Assembly: GCA_036250195.1 (NCBI GenBank)
Contig: JAVHZZ010000004.1
Span: 166,482,369-166,546,368, forward strand
Source of the DNA: Mixophyes australis
Taxonomy: Eukaryota; Chordata; Amphibia; Anura; Limnodynastidae
DNA length: 64,000 bases
Direction: 5' to 3'
Shown here: one piece after another, positions 47,621-60,360 of the stretch
How positions within the stretch are numbered: position 1 is the stretch's first letter
How the letters are laid out: every line of letters starts with the position of its first letter
Notes under the pieces: generated by a model
The model's input: the letters and a program-made list of their open reading frames with translations, nothing else
Told to the model about the DNA's origin: nothing
Databases searched by the model: none
Made by a program: the position numbers and the translations under genes

Positions 47621-48850
47621 ATCTTTAGTTGATATCATTTTGTTGTATATATTGTAGTTCAGACAAATAATAGGCTTTTACCAGAGAAAATTCGGTCACA
47701 AATATAGCCATATATCTGTGTTGAAGTTGAATAATTGGATGAAGTCATTCTAAATGAATAAATATCGGTCATTATAGAATCCTGTGTGATTGTGATTCGT
47801 ATGCACCAGTGTTAAAAACACAATTGCATAGAAAAACACAGCAAATACACTGACATTCACAAGCACATTTGTAAATAGTTCACTTTTAATAAAGTTCCAA
47901 TTCACATCATTTTATTAGGTGATTTATACAAAGATAAATTTACATTAAAGGTATTAATGGTCCAGGTCATAATAAATGTATGGTGTTTGGTCTTATAGCA
48001 ATACACTTTTTACCAGCAGGAATCCGGTACCTTCGGTGAAGTGATCGCACATAGCGATCGCTAGTTATGATTAGTATAAGATTCATGCTCAAAAATGCTT
48101 AGGTTAGTTCAAACCAGTTCTGGTCAGTTCCCTTAGGCAAGACATGTGCTCAACAGTTGGAATGACCTGCCCCCACCTTTGGAGAGAAGTCCTTTGAACT
48201 GACCTATGATCTACATTGTACTGGACTATCTTACACCCTGAACCAATGAAGAAAGACCTTAGTTTATCTCTGTGTACATTGTGACATCATCACTGTTTTA
48301 TTGTTAACTCAAACTGAGTAAAAATCCACTGGACAGTATCATTCAGTCTCTTTGCCAACAGGCATCAGCTTTGACGACTGTTCCTCGATCCAGGGTGCAA
48401 TATTCTCAGGAACATCGTGACCAATGGAATCTGTCCCAAAGTGTCAGGTATGACAATAAACCTCTAAGGTGTTCATGGGTTGTCACTGTCTGCTGGAATG
48501 GACATTGTTTTTTTGTTTTTGCCTGTGTCTTTAGACCAGATGCCATTTCTTTTCTTGTGGAAACACTGTAAAATCTGGTTGGGGAAAGTGTGAGACCATT
48601 GAGGAAAAAAAATCGAGATTTTCACAGAAATCATCCAAGTCCACAAGTTCCCATTTTGGTTAACTAGTTGACTAACTGGAAAGCCCTATCTGTAGCCTTT
48701 TAATAGTCTTAACATTTCCCTTTATTGTAGTGTAAACTATAATAAATCTTGGAATATTTGTAGATTATGGCCATTGATATTTATTTCTTGCAGGCTTCTC
48801 AATTTCAGCTTTATTTTTGGATTCTTCTAGCATGAGCTCATTAAGACACC
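47621..48850. other. No gene; possible LTR-like stretch
   Basis: Around 48000-48480 a run with CAATAAACC near 48452 and a TCAGTCTCTTTGCCAACAGG start is LTR-like, but no ends or TSD are visible. Confidence 0.3.
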
Positions 48851-48987
48851 AGGGGATAAATGTATGAATCTCCGATTTCTGCAAGTCGCCGAAAATCGGC
48901 GACTTTGCAGTGAAAATTTAAATTTTCACTGCAAAGCCACCGATTTCCGGAGACTTGCAGAAATCAGAGATTCCTACATTTACCCCT
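48851..48987. mobile_element. Fold-back element, 68-69-bp arms
   Basis: Arms about 90% identical as reverse complements, meeting at AAATTTAAATTT near 48919. Ends AGGGGATAAATGTAT and (minus strand) AGGGGTAAATGTAGG resemble the ends of the element at 41293, but the arms differ. Confidence 0.85.
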
Positions 48988-49200
48988 AGAACCATAATCT
49001 AGGTCCTGACGTGGGGAACACATAATGTAAAGGAGGATGGTTCATGGTCAGACCATGTTAACTGTCTCGTAGTAAATGCAAGTGTCTGTGGCTAATAAAA
49101 AGGTAATTTCATCTCAAGTAAGAGGAATATGGGTGTGAAAAAATGTATAGCCTTTGTCTTTTGGATGTTGAAGTCTCCACGAATCAGCAATATATCCTCC
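48988..49200 (-). pseudogene. Second L1-like endonuclease fragment
   Basis: The minus strand reads ADSWRLQHPKDKGYTFF, then a frameshift into SHPYSSYLR, the L1 endonuclease D.WR..HP....YTFFS..H..YSRID segment. It is similar to the piece at 47045-47110. Confidence 0.65.
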
Positions 49201-49867
49201 CTAATGGAATTAAAAGTAAGCCTGCAAATTTTGTCTTGTGGGTTGTTTGCTTGAAAATTCCTTGGTCTTAGAGGTTTGTGTGCATGATCAAATGTTATTC
49301 TGGGTCTTGATCCAAGACATCATTAAATAAGTTTGTTATGACATCAACTAGTCATGGAGGTAGTAGGGTGAAGCATCAGAGGGAGTACCCCTTCAAGTGT
49401 AAGGGGTATTGTTAGAGCAGCTCACTGACCTGGGTGAGCCTGCAGCTATTGTGAGTATTGAGCTTTGGTGAAGGCTCAGTGCAACAGGATTATTGAAAAT
49501 ACAATAAAAGCAGTATACGTTGAATCAGCAAAATATTTCAGAGATCCCCCTGTGCTTTCCTTATTTATTGCATCATACATTTAAATGCACAAATGAAATC
49601 ATACAATACATCAAATTGAACAAAATATTTACAATTATCTTTATAAACACATATACAAGTTTTACACTCTAAATTACAGACAAAATATAAGTCATTAAAC
49701 ATGATTCTTTTAGTTGATGCATTTAAATATGTTTATATACTTTTCCCATCTTATCCATTTAACCATATTCTTGCTGTTGTGTGTAACTTGCTTTAGAAGA
49801 AGAAAAAAATAACTTTGCTTCCTTCATATCTTTGGAAGTAAAGAAAACCCATCTCTTTTTTTATAGG
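49201..49867. other. No recognisable gene
   Basis: Could include further LINE remnant upstream of the endonuclease piece. No frame is convincing. Confidence 0.35.
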
Positions 49868-50164
49868 TGACCTTATCCCCGATAACACTATTCACACTAA
49901 TTCACCCTCACAACTATCCCAATCTCCACTCTAAGTTACACTAACTTCTCTCGTTTCAGCTGTGCCCTCTCCCATTTAGAATGTAAACTGTCTCCATACC
50001 CTTTGTTTTCATGTCTGCATTTATTTTGTCTACCACGTATGTCCCCGTTTTATATATATTCTGCTTTCCCTACTGTACGGTACTGCGGAGCACTGTGGCG
50101 CCTTACAAATCTACAGTAATAATAATAATAAAAATAATAATAATATTAATAATAATAATAATAA
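49868..50164 (+). mobile_element. Diverged L2 LINE 3' end
   Basis: Ends GGTACTGCGGAGCACTGTGG, GCGCCTTACAAATCTA and (AAT)n. Same terminal layout as the other L2 tails with more divergence. Confidence 0.7.
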
Positions 50165-50639
50165 AGAGGCTAGGATTTTGGGTTTTAAATCACTTTACAA
50201 TGTTTAATATTGCTATTAATTGAATCTTTGATTCAAGCATGTGCAGACTGCGGGAGGATAAAGAGTAGAATAAAGAGAGTGTGCTTGTCAGCATATATAG
50301 GATTGTTAGAGAATGAGAAAATAGACAGAACTCCACCTTCTACAGTCATGTCAGCCAGGGCCGGACTGGGACTAAAAATCAGCCCTGGCATTTAAAGCAC
50401 ACAGACCCACCTGCTGCAGGCTCCATGCACTATATTGTTGCACACTGATGCTGGCGCAGTGCGCATTGCTGGTGCAGTACAACATGATGTAGTGTGTGTG
50501 TGTGTGTGTGGGGGGGGGATATTTATTTCTCCTAATGACCCTAAAACATTACATTGTTAGCACCCTAATTACATCAATAAATACCATGACAATACATTAT
50601 TAGTACCCAAATTACAGCAATAAATAATGTCCCCCACAC

Positions 50640-51160
50640 ACACCCATACTACATCAATACCCACCCACATTACAGCAACCAGCATCACCCCCCACATTAC
50701 AGCAACCAGCATCACCCCCACATTACAGCAACCAGCATCACCCCCACATTACAGCAACCAGCATCACTCCCACATTACAGCAACCAGCATCACCCCCACA
50801 TTACAGCAACCAGCATCACTCCCACATTACAGCAACCAGCATCACCCCCACATTACAGCAACCAGCATCACTCCCACATTACAGCAACCAGCATCACCCC
50901 CCACATTACAGCAACCAGCATCACCCCCCACATTACAGCAACCGGCATCACCCCCCACATTACAGCAACCAGCATCACCCCCCACATTACAGCAACCAGC
51001 ATCACCCCCCACATTACCGCAACCAGCATCACCCCCCACATTACAGCAACCAGCATCACTCGCTACATTACAGCAACCGGCATCACCCCCCACATTACAG
51101 CAACCAGCATCACCTCCACATTACAGCAACCGGCATCACCTCCACATTACAGCAATAATA
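50640..51160. repeat. Minisatellite, 25-27-bp unit, about 20 copies
   Basis: The unit is ACATTACAGCAACCAGCATC plus a CACCCCC run of varying length. It gives long frames on both strands (for example 50627-51166). Confidence 0.95.
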
Positions 51161-51689
51161 ACTTAATAGCCACTGTAGAAAACCAATGCCACAAAATAGC
51201 AAGAACAGAGTACTTACACACATATAGGTAACAAGTACCCTATTCCCTCAATTAAATAGCAATGTCAGAATTTTCATGAATCATTCTACATGAATGGAAT
51301 GGCTCTCTCACAACTATAACAGAAAAAACATAAATATTGAATGATCATTTGAACCCATGCGGCCGCATTAAAAGTATTTCCAACTACAGCAAAATGTCAG
51401 AGAAAAATATTTTTTTTTACCACAGTAACTAGATATGCGTCTTTTCTATTCATTTTAAATAACACAGTATATAAATTAAGGGGGATAGAGGAGTTGGGTG
51501 AGAGAAAATTGGATGTGATCCATCAGTTTGATTAGATAGGAAAAATTTAGATTATTTGCCTGGAGACGTCTACCCCCTTGATTTACAGGCAGGTCCGACG
51601 AGGAATTTTGGGCACCAGTACAGTAACTTATTTGGGTCCCCGTCATATTTAATAATGAGAGACTTGCCTTTGGCAGAAGTTCATATTAT

Positions 51690-51960
51690 GCCACACCGTA
51701 GTGCCCCCAGTTCATATTATGCCACATCGTAGTGCCCCCAGGTCATTTTATGCCACATTGTATTACCCTCAATTCATATTTGGCCATGCAGTAGTGCCCC
51801 CAAATCAGATTATGGCATAGTTGTGCCCCCAAATCATATACCATACTGTAGTGCCCCCAAATCATATTATGCCACAATAGTGCCCCCAAATCATATTATG
51901 CCACAATAGTGCCCCCAAATAATATTATGCCATACAGTAGTGCCCCCAAATAACATTAGT
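51690..51960. repeat. 28-36-bp tandem repeat, about 8 copies
   Basis: The unit has AGTGCCCCCAAATCATATTA followed by TGCCACA or TGCCATAC. Copies upstream are more diverged. Confidence 0.85.
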
Positions 51961-52189
51961 GCCCAGACAAAAACTCATTCACAAATAAACATTGGTACAG
52001 CATATCAGATACTGAGAGTGTGAGTCCCAGGAGCAGCTTAATACACCATTTACAATGCAAACAAAAATAGATATATTAACACAATTACAGATAAAATTTA
52101 TGACAAGCAGTGTTTTTTCCTCTTAATTAAAAATCTCTGTACAGATAAATATGCAAGAAACATTACAGCGCAATAATGAGCAATACATA

Positions 52190-52350
52190 GGGGCATATTC
52201 AATGATGCGATTACGCGCGGCCGCACTGGTCCCAGTACCGCAACACCATAGGAGTGCGCACAGAAATCTGCAATATTGCGCTACCGTAATGGCGCTTTAT
52301 ATGCGCAGCTGCACAGAATCGCGGTCGCGAATCGTAATTGAATATGCCCC
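52190..52350. mobile_element. PIF/Harbinger MITE, 161 bp
   Basis: TIRs GGGGCATATTCAATGATGCG and (minus strand) GGGGCATATTCAATTACGAT, flanked by ATA on both sides (52187-52189 and 52351-52353). Same family as 11134-11297. Confidence 0.85.
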
Positions 52351-52759
52351 ATAGGGTTTTAAATGTCATTGGATACACAGTAGTGCCCCCAGTTCAAGAA
52401 AGGATGTTTAAAAACACATTGCACACGAGAAAATATATGAACTTACCTGATTATGGCATCCTGTGTTCTGTTATCATACTGGGCACGCTGGGCGATTAGG
52501 GATCAGCAGCTGTGAGCTCACAAAGCCAGTCGGGAGCAGGGACCGAGGGCAGTGGTCAAAGTGGAAATTTAGAAGTGGGGGTATGGAAAATATAAGTGAA
52601 TGGAGTATGAAGGCTTGATTTTTTATTTTCTTTTAACACTTGTCCCCTCTGTGCATTCCCATTCTTCATTACTACTTGTGTTTTATGATGGCTGCTTCCC
52701 TGACATTCCCATTCTTAAGATGTCTCTCCCTTTACACTTTCTATACCTATGCCCCTGCA

Positions 52760-53135
52760 CCCCCTTCCCCCTGGCTCTCTCACCCCTCTTCCAGCACCCC
52801 CTTTCCCTTGGCTCTCTCACCCCGTTTCCAGCACCACCTTCCCCCCTGGCTCTCTCACCCCTCTTCCAGCACCCCCTTCCCCTCTGACTCTCTCACCCCT
52901 CTTCCAGCACCCCCTTACCCCCAGTCTCTCCCACACTCGTGACTACCCTGCCCCCCCGCAATTTCCCCCACCAGTCTCTCCCACACTCGTGACAACTCTG
53001 CCCCCCCCGCAATATTTCCCCCCAGTCTCTCCCACACTCGTGACAACCCTAACCCCCCCCCTGCAATTTTCCTCCCAGTCTCTCCCACATTCGTGACAAC
53101 CCTGCCCCCCTGCATTTTTTCCCCCTAGTCTCTCC
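52760..53135. repeat. Pyrimidine-rich minisatellites
   Basis: First, four copies with CTGGCTCTCTCACCCCTCTT and CCAGCACCCCCTT. Then four copies with CAGTCTCTCCCACACTCGTG, ACAACCCTGCCCCCC and TTTCCCCC, ending in a poly(G) run at 53145. Confidence 0.9.
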
Positions 53136-53160
53136 CACACTTGTGGGGGGGGGGGGGCAG

Positions 53161-53849
53161 GGAGCTGTTTGTGCTGCTCCTGATGTCTGGACAACCCTGA
53201 GTGTTTCTGTGTTATATCTGCCTTACTATAAAAAGTCTATATGGTTTCATGAACGATTATATTCTTCCTTCTAAGCCTTCTATTCTTCCCAGTCATCTAG
53301 CCTCATGTTGGTAACAGGGAGGAGGACTGGAAGTAAGAAATGATACTGTACCAAGTGTGGGGGTCACAGTCATCTACTCTTTCATTTCCCCTTCTATTTG
53401 AGCATATAAATGTCAGCTATAAATGCAAAGCAGCACATTCTGCACCCTGTCACACTCATGACACCTACAGATAGAAAGCATACAGAATTGTTCCTCTTCT
53501 TATCTCTACTGCAGGTACACAGTTATTAAGTGATGCAGGACATCCTGTGCAAGAAAATGTTACTGCTTCATTTAAACAGAGAACCTCTTACTGCCCTCAA
53601 GTTTGAATTCAGTGGTAGCACAATATTCCTCATTGCATAGTAAAATAACTTTCTAATGGAAATTGCAGTTATATTAACAACAGTATCATTCTTTATGACA
53701 CAAGATTAGCTGGAGTAGCTTGTTGGAAGAAACTGATATATCAACAGCCTTACTGTAAAATACTGGGCTATGACTTTGCAAATATATTTATTCACATCAC
53801 ATGCAATCCTGCATCAAAAATAATGCAGTTTATTAGACATTATGAACAG
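53161..53849. other. Unique-looking spacer
   Basis: No gene or repeat was recognised. Confidence 0.4.
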
Positions 53850-53852
53850 TAA

Positions 53853-54790
53853 GGGTCTGATTCATTAAAGTCTGCAACGTGAACACAATTTCCATTTGTT
53901 TTAAATTGAATGGAAATTGCATGCAATATTAAAGTACAAACAGATCTGAAGTAATGTTTCTAGTTGAATACGGGTATAAGTCATACTTGCCAACTCTCCC
54001 GGAAAGTCCGGGAGACTCCCGAAATTCGGGTCAGTCTCCCGGGCTCCCGCGAGAGTTGGCATTTCTCCCGCATCCCGGAATTCCCTTGTTCAAATGGCGC
54101 GATTCTCTGTGAATCGCGCCATTTTGACCTGGCCCCCACGAAAAAGGTAATTTCCGTCCCGGGTGGCTGGGCCAAAACGATGCGTTTGCCCCCCCCCCCC
54201 TCCCACGCCCAAGTCACGCCCCTTTCCTGGAAACAAGTTTCCGAGAGTAGGTAAGTATGGTATAAGTACAATCTGCCTATATGGCACTTGCCGTATGCTG
54301 ACAGATAAAACACTGCAGGAGACGCACAATGCATATACATAAATAAAGTCCCATCAGAATATTATATACATTAACACATTGAAAACATTTTCTTTTTTAT
54401 ATGAAAGACTTTTATCAGGATGTTATTAATGCCTTCTGTACAGAAAATGCATTTTTAAAGTGGCTCTTCATTCTAAACACATGTTGTGGCATGCATACAC
54501 AACCATCATTACTATCACTTACCTGAGAGATGCCCGGAGCTTAAATCGGATGGATGTATGTGTGCTCAACCTTGACAAACCCTTAATGTACATTGCCTGC
54601 ATGCATATTTCCCCTCCCTCTCCAGTTCTACCCTTCAAATCATAGGCAGTCGGAAGTGTCCTTTGCATTCGAAGATGAATTGCATGCAATTGTGTTTACT
54701 GGTGTAGGGTCCATTTCTGAGTATTTGCAGAGCAATATTTTACAAAATATATTATGTATTATTATTTCTGCTTCATGATGAATCAGGCCC
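53853..54790. mobile_element. Harbinger-type element carrying a nested hAT MITE
   Basis: Ends GGGTCTGATTCATTAAAG and (minus strand) GGGCCTGATTCATCATGA, flanked by TAA on both sides (53850-53852 and 54791-54793). About 650 bp without the nested element at 53982-54259. Confidence 0.85.
53982..54259. mobile_element. hAT MITE nested in Harbinger-type element, 278 bp
   Basis: Ends CATACTTGCCAACTCTC and (minus strand) CATACTTACCTACTCTC with the exact 8-bp TSD GTATAAGT (53974-53981 and 54260-54267). The interior has GC-rich hairpins such as GGCGCGATTC/GAATCGCGCC. Confidence 0.92.
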
Positions 54791-54867
54791 TAAGCAATGA
54801 TTGCCAAGGCCTCTGAATCCCATTGAATATTATGCAAAGATAACTTAAACACTATCAGTTACCAATA

Positions 54868-54973
<106 letters not shown>

Positions 54974-55683
54974 TTATGAAATGCATGAAATTGAAAGATA
55001 TATTTATAGATTGTACTGGCTCTCTGCACATGCAACAATATATAGTATAAAATGGTATGCATTGTTACAACAGGATAATCCTTTTTATACATTTGGAGAT
55101 TATTTAAAAAGTGTAACAGTGTGAATGGTCATCTTTGTAGAACTTACAAATCCATCCTATGAAGATGACAAATGCATTTGCAAAATGATTTGTAATCTCC
55201 ATACAGATAACAAACTATATTAATTATATACTCTTCTTGAAAATATTATCTATTGATGTGGTTTAGCCTATTATGTTAAGCACCGGTATTTCTGGATAAT
55301 ATTGTACTAAATACATTTTTTTATGTGATCAGTTAGTTTAAGGACAAATGAAATACAATTATTCTAAAATGTCATACGTTCATTGGAATTCTTTTGTATT
55401 GTGTATTTCTTATTCCCACATATAAGTGGTTTAATTCCTTTTCAAAATTGTTGATTTTTCTATGCCAAGTTATTGTGTTGTGGTTCTGATTTAATTTCTT
55501 TCAGCATCCACATTTCTTATTTCTATTTCACACACAGTTTTGCAGTTTGTATTATTTGGGCCTACTGACTCCAAAGGCAGATAACACAGGGAAGAGCAGA
55601 TGCTTATTACAACACAACCCATCTTATTTATATGGGGACAATTAATGCAACAAAAAAACTGACCAATAGGAAACACATCAACA

Positions 55684-57680
55684 TCCATCATCATCATCAA
55701 CAGCATTTATTTATATAGCGTAAGCAGATTCCGCAGTGCTTTACAGTTGGGAACAAAACAGTAATAAAACAATACTGGGTAATACATGCATACGTAGTGG
55801 TAAGAGGGTCCTGCTCGCAAGCTTACAATCTATGGGACAATGGTTTGTTACACAAGGGTAAGTGCTACATCATATTGAATATTTGTCCAGCTAGAATGCA
55901 AAGGTTACAAAGTATTTAGTGGCTGTATGCTCAGTCACACAACTATGTTGGTCAAAGGGTTGTTGTCTTGTGTTAGCTGTGTAATAGGGTATCCTGGGGA
56001 GATTAAGAGAGTGGTTGAGGAATAATATAAGCTTGTCTGAAGAGGTGGGTATTCAGAGAACGCTTGAATGACTATAGGAAAGTTTTGTGGTGCAAGGGAG
56101 TGAATTCTATAAAGTGGGTGCAGTCCGAAAAAAGCCCTAAAACTGAGAATGGGAGGAAGTGATTAGAGTTTAAGAGAGACATAGATCTTGTGCAGAATGG
56201 AGGTGACGAGTTGGAAGATATTTTGAGACAAATAAGGAGATGTATGTCAGTGCAATTTTATTGATGCCTTGCAGAATTTTATATTGGATTAATTGAAAAA
56301 CAGGCAACCAATGTAGAGACTGATAGAGTGACTCAGCAGAGGAAGAACAGTTTGCAAGGAAAATCAATCTAGCCGCTGCATGCAAAATAGATTGTATGGG
56401 CTTGAGTCTGATTTTGGGAAGACCAGTAAGGAGGGAATTGCAATAGTCGAGCCGGGAGATGATAGGTGCATGAATTAAAGTTTTTGCAGTGTCTTGTGTG
56501 AGATATGTACGTATTATGTAAATATTTTTTAGATGTATGCAGCATGATGTGGGGAATAAAGGATAGTTGTGTGTCAAAGATTATACCTAGGCGGCGAGCT
56601 TGCCGGGTGGGATTTATGGTCATGTTTGTCAACAGAAATTGAAATGTCAGGCAGGAAGCTTCTAATGTTGGGGGGAATATTATTGACTCTGTTTTTAAAA
56701 GAGTGAGTTTAAGTTGGCGGGAGAACTTCCAAGATGAAATGGCAGAAAGACAGTCAGTAACGCGAGATAACACGGATGGTTATAGATCAGGAGAGGATAG
56801 ATAAATTTGTGTATCATCTGCATAGAGATGATACTGAAATCCAAAGAATCTTATTAGTTTTCCAAGAGAAGTGGTGTAGATAGAGAAGAGCAGAGGACTT
56901 AGGACTGAGCCTTGTGGTACTCCAAATGATAAAGGAAGTTGAGTGGAGGTTGTTTCAGAGATATTAACACTGATAGAGTGATCAGATAGGTAGCATGGGA
57001 ACCAGGATAGGACAGTGCCTTCAAGACCTAGGGATTGTAGCGTTTGTATGAGGAGAGAGTGGTCAACAGTGCCAAATGAAGCAGAGAGATCCAGGAGAAT
57101 TAGAAGAGAGTAATGACCTTCAATTTTAGCTATGATCAAATCATTGACAACCTTGTTTGGTGCAGTTTCTGTGGATAGTTGCGAGTGAAAGCTTGATTGA
57201 AATGGATCCAGTAGGTTGTTTTTGTGTTTTCATAATAGGAGTAATCACTGCATGCTTGAATAGTGATGAAAAAATACCAGTAGAAAGAGAGAGATTACAG
57301 ATTTTAGTTAGAGGGGGAATGAGCACAGGAGACAGGCAACTACCTATTTGTAAGGGTATAGGATCAAGAGGACAGGAGGTAGAGTGGGAAGATAAGAAGA
57401 GAGTAGAAAATTCCTCTTCATTTGTGGGATCAAATGAAGAAAGGGTGTCAGAGGATGCTGGCAAGGAATTGAGCTGATTTCTAGTCAAGGGACATGATAC
57501 CACTTCAAGTCGGATCTTATCAATCTTGTCCTTGAAATAGGAAACAAGATCCTGGACACCAATGGTAGTAAGAGAGTTTAGGGTGGGAGGATTGAGAAGA
57601 GATTTAAAGGTGTTAAAAATAAAGGCTCTATTTGTCCATATACCTCTACTAATATGAAAGGAATGCATTGAAGAAGGCAT
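55684..57680 (-). pseudogene. L2-type LINE with broken reverse transcriptase
   Basis: The minus-strand order is: an RT N-terminal region ([36 protein letters not shown]; 57680-57141); after a frameshift, the palm ([43 protein letters not shown]; 57139-56780); one in-frame stop; a thumb segment (RRLGIIFDTQLSF; 56773-56369); and after another frameshift the C-terminal part (ISRLDYCNSLLTGLPK, SLHWLPVFQLIQYKIL; to 56170). The catalytic D of motif A and the YADD pair remain. The endonuclease is absent (5' truncation). The 3' UTR follows to 55684, with a (CAT)n-like tail on the plus strand. Inactive copy of a CR1/L2-group LINE. Confidence 0.88.
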
Positions 57681-57795
57681 ATAAGCATTGAAATATAAGA
57701 TATGTATTATCTTTCCAACTCAAACCCAAATGATTTCATAATACAGCAAAAATAACAATGTTGACTTAGATGAAGCACTAAAGGATGATCTAAAG

Positions 57796-58416
57796 CAGGC
57801 TTGTCCAACCCGCGGCCCGCAGGCCGCATGCGGCCCAACACGGCTAAAAATGTGGCCCAGCAGAGTTTTGGTTGTGGCAAGGGGGCAGCGCTGTTAAAAA
57901 AAATCCTGCAAAAAAAAAAGGTAAAGAAAATACTTACCTTGCGGTCATGCGGTCACGTCAGCTGGCGCTCCGGCTCCCTCCCTGGTCTCCTCCTCCGTGT
58001 GGCGCTCGCAGTGCATGCCGGGCGTGACATCATCACGCCCGACATCCATTGCGGAGCACAGCACAGATGAGTCATCCGCTCAGGAAGAACAATCAGCAGC
58101 AGAGAATCGGAGAAAAGAAGAGAAGAGGACAGGAGAACAAGCCGATTATAAGGTAAGTTAAGGGGGATTTTTTGTTTTATTTCAAGGGACGCTGACCAGT
58201 GCATAAAAATCACCTGGTCCTGGAGCATCACAGACCTTCTCTCCCTGCTACATACTTCTACTTGTAATACTAATGGGGCATTATATATTATTCAATTTGG
58301 ATTTGCATTTTACTGATATTGCATGGAAACAATACAAAAAGTGATTATAGTATAATAACTAGAGAGGACTTGAACAGGGAGATTGAAAGGTAAGTAGAGG
58401 GGGATTTGAAAAAAAA

Positions 58417-58456
<40 letters not shown>

Positions 58457-58580
58457 CTATGTTTTCTATGGTTTTTTGGATGATCAGCTATCGTTAGCGT
58501 TAATGTATTTTATGTGCGGCCCAAACCATCTCGTCGTCTTCCAATGTGGCCCGGGGGAGCTAAAAGGTTGGACACCCCTG
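57796..58580. mobile_element. hAT (Charlie-like) element, 785 bp
   Basis: Ends CAGGCTTGTCCAACCCGCGG and (minus strand) CAGGGGTGTCCAACCTTTTA, with the exact 8-bp TSD ATCTAAAG (57788-57795 and 58581-58588). GTCCAACC ends with inner GCGGCCC motifs are typical of Charlie-type hAT elements. The interior has a (TA)n tract near 58420. No transposase. Confidence 0.92.
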
Positions 58581-58588
58581 ATCTAAAG

Positions 58589-60352
58589 CAATGTAAGTGT
58601 GCTATAGTTTGGAATCTCACGTGTCAATGCGCAATTTTTCTTGGGCCCTAAGCAAGTTTTTCATATTGTACAATCAGAAGACACCAAGAACAGTTTCTGA
58701 GGTAATATTTGGGGCCCTGAGCACAAGTTTGGCACCTCTGATCTAAATGAACAAAGGCAGATAAAAGCTCAAGGGGAATACGCATTTGTCTTTTCTAGGT
58801 TCTCTGGGTTCCCTCAAGCTGGTAGACTGTGGCTGGTAGACCATGGCTGTGACTAGGGGGTTCTGACACACAGGTGCTTTGTTTGTGTGTACCATCAATG
58901 TGCACTGCATTCAGCCACAGCAAAATGTAGTCAGAAAATACCATAAAATAGTAAAATTGTTCCCTACAAAGTTCATTCTACCAAATGAACGCACTTCTGG
59001 TTTATGGAACAAGGGACCATCTTGTGTAAGAATCCTAAGTGGACATCTCAGTGTACAGACAGCAGATATAAGTGTTTAAAAGGAAGGGGGCTTGAGTGTT
59101 GATTTTGAGGAAATGAGAGGAGAATGGATTGTAAAAAGTCCACTTCTAAAATTACTGTTTAGAATAAAAATAAGTATGCAGTAACTTAAAACTGTTTCTT
59201 TATACGTAAAATAGACATTTACTACTGCACAAGACAGAAGAATAATTGAACTAGAAAATCAAAATAATCTTTTTATTGGCAATAAATTTGCTAACTTTTT
59301 TTTTACTTTCACAAGCCATTGTTATGTACCAACAGAATAAATAATTATGCACACTTATTTCCCCAAGGTAATTTTATTTTCTTTTGGTATTAAGGGGTTA
59401 TGGAAAAGAAAGATCCCATTTTAAACACAACATACCACCCTTGGCTTGTCATGAAAAAAAGCCAAGTGTTACATGTTGCCTCCTTTGATTTATTAGGTGT
59501 AAAAAAATAAACTGGCAAACCACAAGATATAAAGAAAACATGATTCAAATGGTCACTCCAGGCTTCCTACTAGGCGCAAAGACTGCTAAATTCATTAGAG
59601 AAACCATACATTTTGACTATAAAATGCCTAGAGGGTTTCAGGCAAGACAGAATACTAATTGTTATTATTTGTTGAACAGTACTGTGTGCATGTGGCTCTG
59701 TACTTTTGATGACCTTTTTGCAACTAATAGGTTAGATGTAAAGCCTGTACTCAACCCTTTGCTAAGCTTCCAAGTCTACTTAATTCTAATTGGTTTTAGC
59801 ATAATCCGTACATCTGTGACATTTAAATAATGTTTCAACTCGTCTGCAGTTTCATCTGTTCATAATGGATTCACTGTTTAGCCACTGAGAGCTTCTCCAT
59901 GTCATAATTAAGATGAAAAATACCCATATAGTTAGCATAATGAATAGTGAGTTACATAAAGAGTAAAATAAGAAAACCAAAAATTCTGTATTATTTACTG
60001 CTTCCAATTATTTATGATAAAAATCATTACATATGAAAATATTAGTAAATGGGAGAAAAGTAGATAGAATCAAAGTAAAATGAGAACACTGTTGTTAGTA
60101 GCAGATAAATGAAAAACACACTTTTGTGATTCATGCCGAAATATGGGAATGGATTAGCATAGTAATGTTGTCAGAGGATCAAATTTCAGTCCCCTGTGGA
60201 AAGACATGTGCAGATCATGAGTTCTATAGAGATTGTGGGTTATTCACAATAAAACACCTGAGTTTGCACATGAAGAACAAGATTTTGTTTTGTGGTACAC
60301 AAACATTCTAATGAACTTTGAGGGGTTAACACCAGTGGTGGAGTTAAAATGG
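58589..60352. other. No recognisable gene
   Basis: AT-rich. Frames at 58879-59079 and 59540-59830 have no recognisable domain. Confidence 0.4.
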
Positions 60353-60360
60353 GTTTACGT

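Larger units (their letters stand above)
50357..53160. mobile_element. hAT-like region with three minisatellites
   Basis: The left end CAGGGCCGGACTGGGACT is hAT-like. The right end and TSD were not found, so extent is uncertain. It contains a Harbinger MITE (52190-52350) and tandem repeats at 50640, 51690 and 52760. No transposase frame. Confidence 0.45.

Noticed and set aside
50627..51166. 179-codon frame rich in Gln/Ala/Ser/Pro
   Set aside because: Made by the ACATTACAGCAACCAGCATC minisatellite; the opposite strand is also open.
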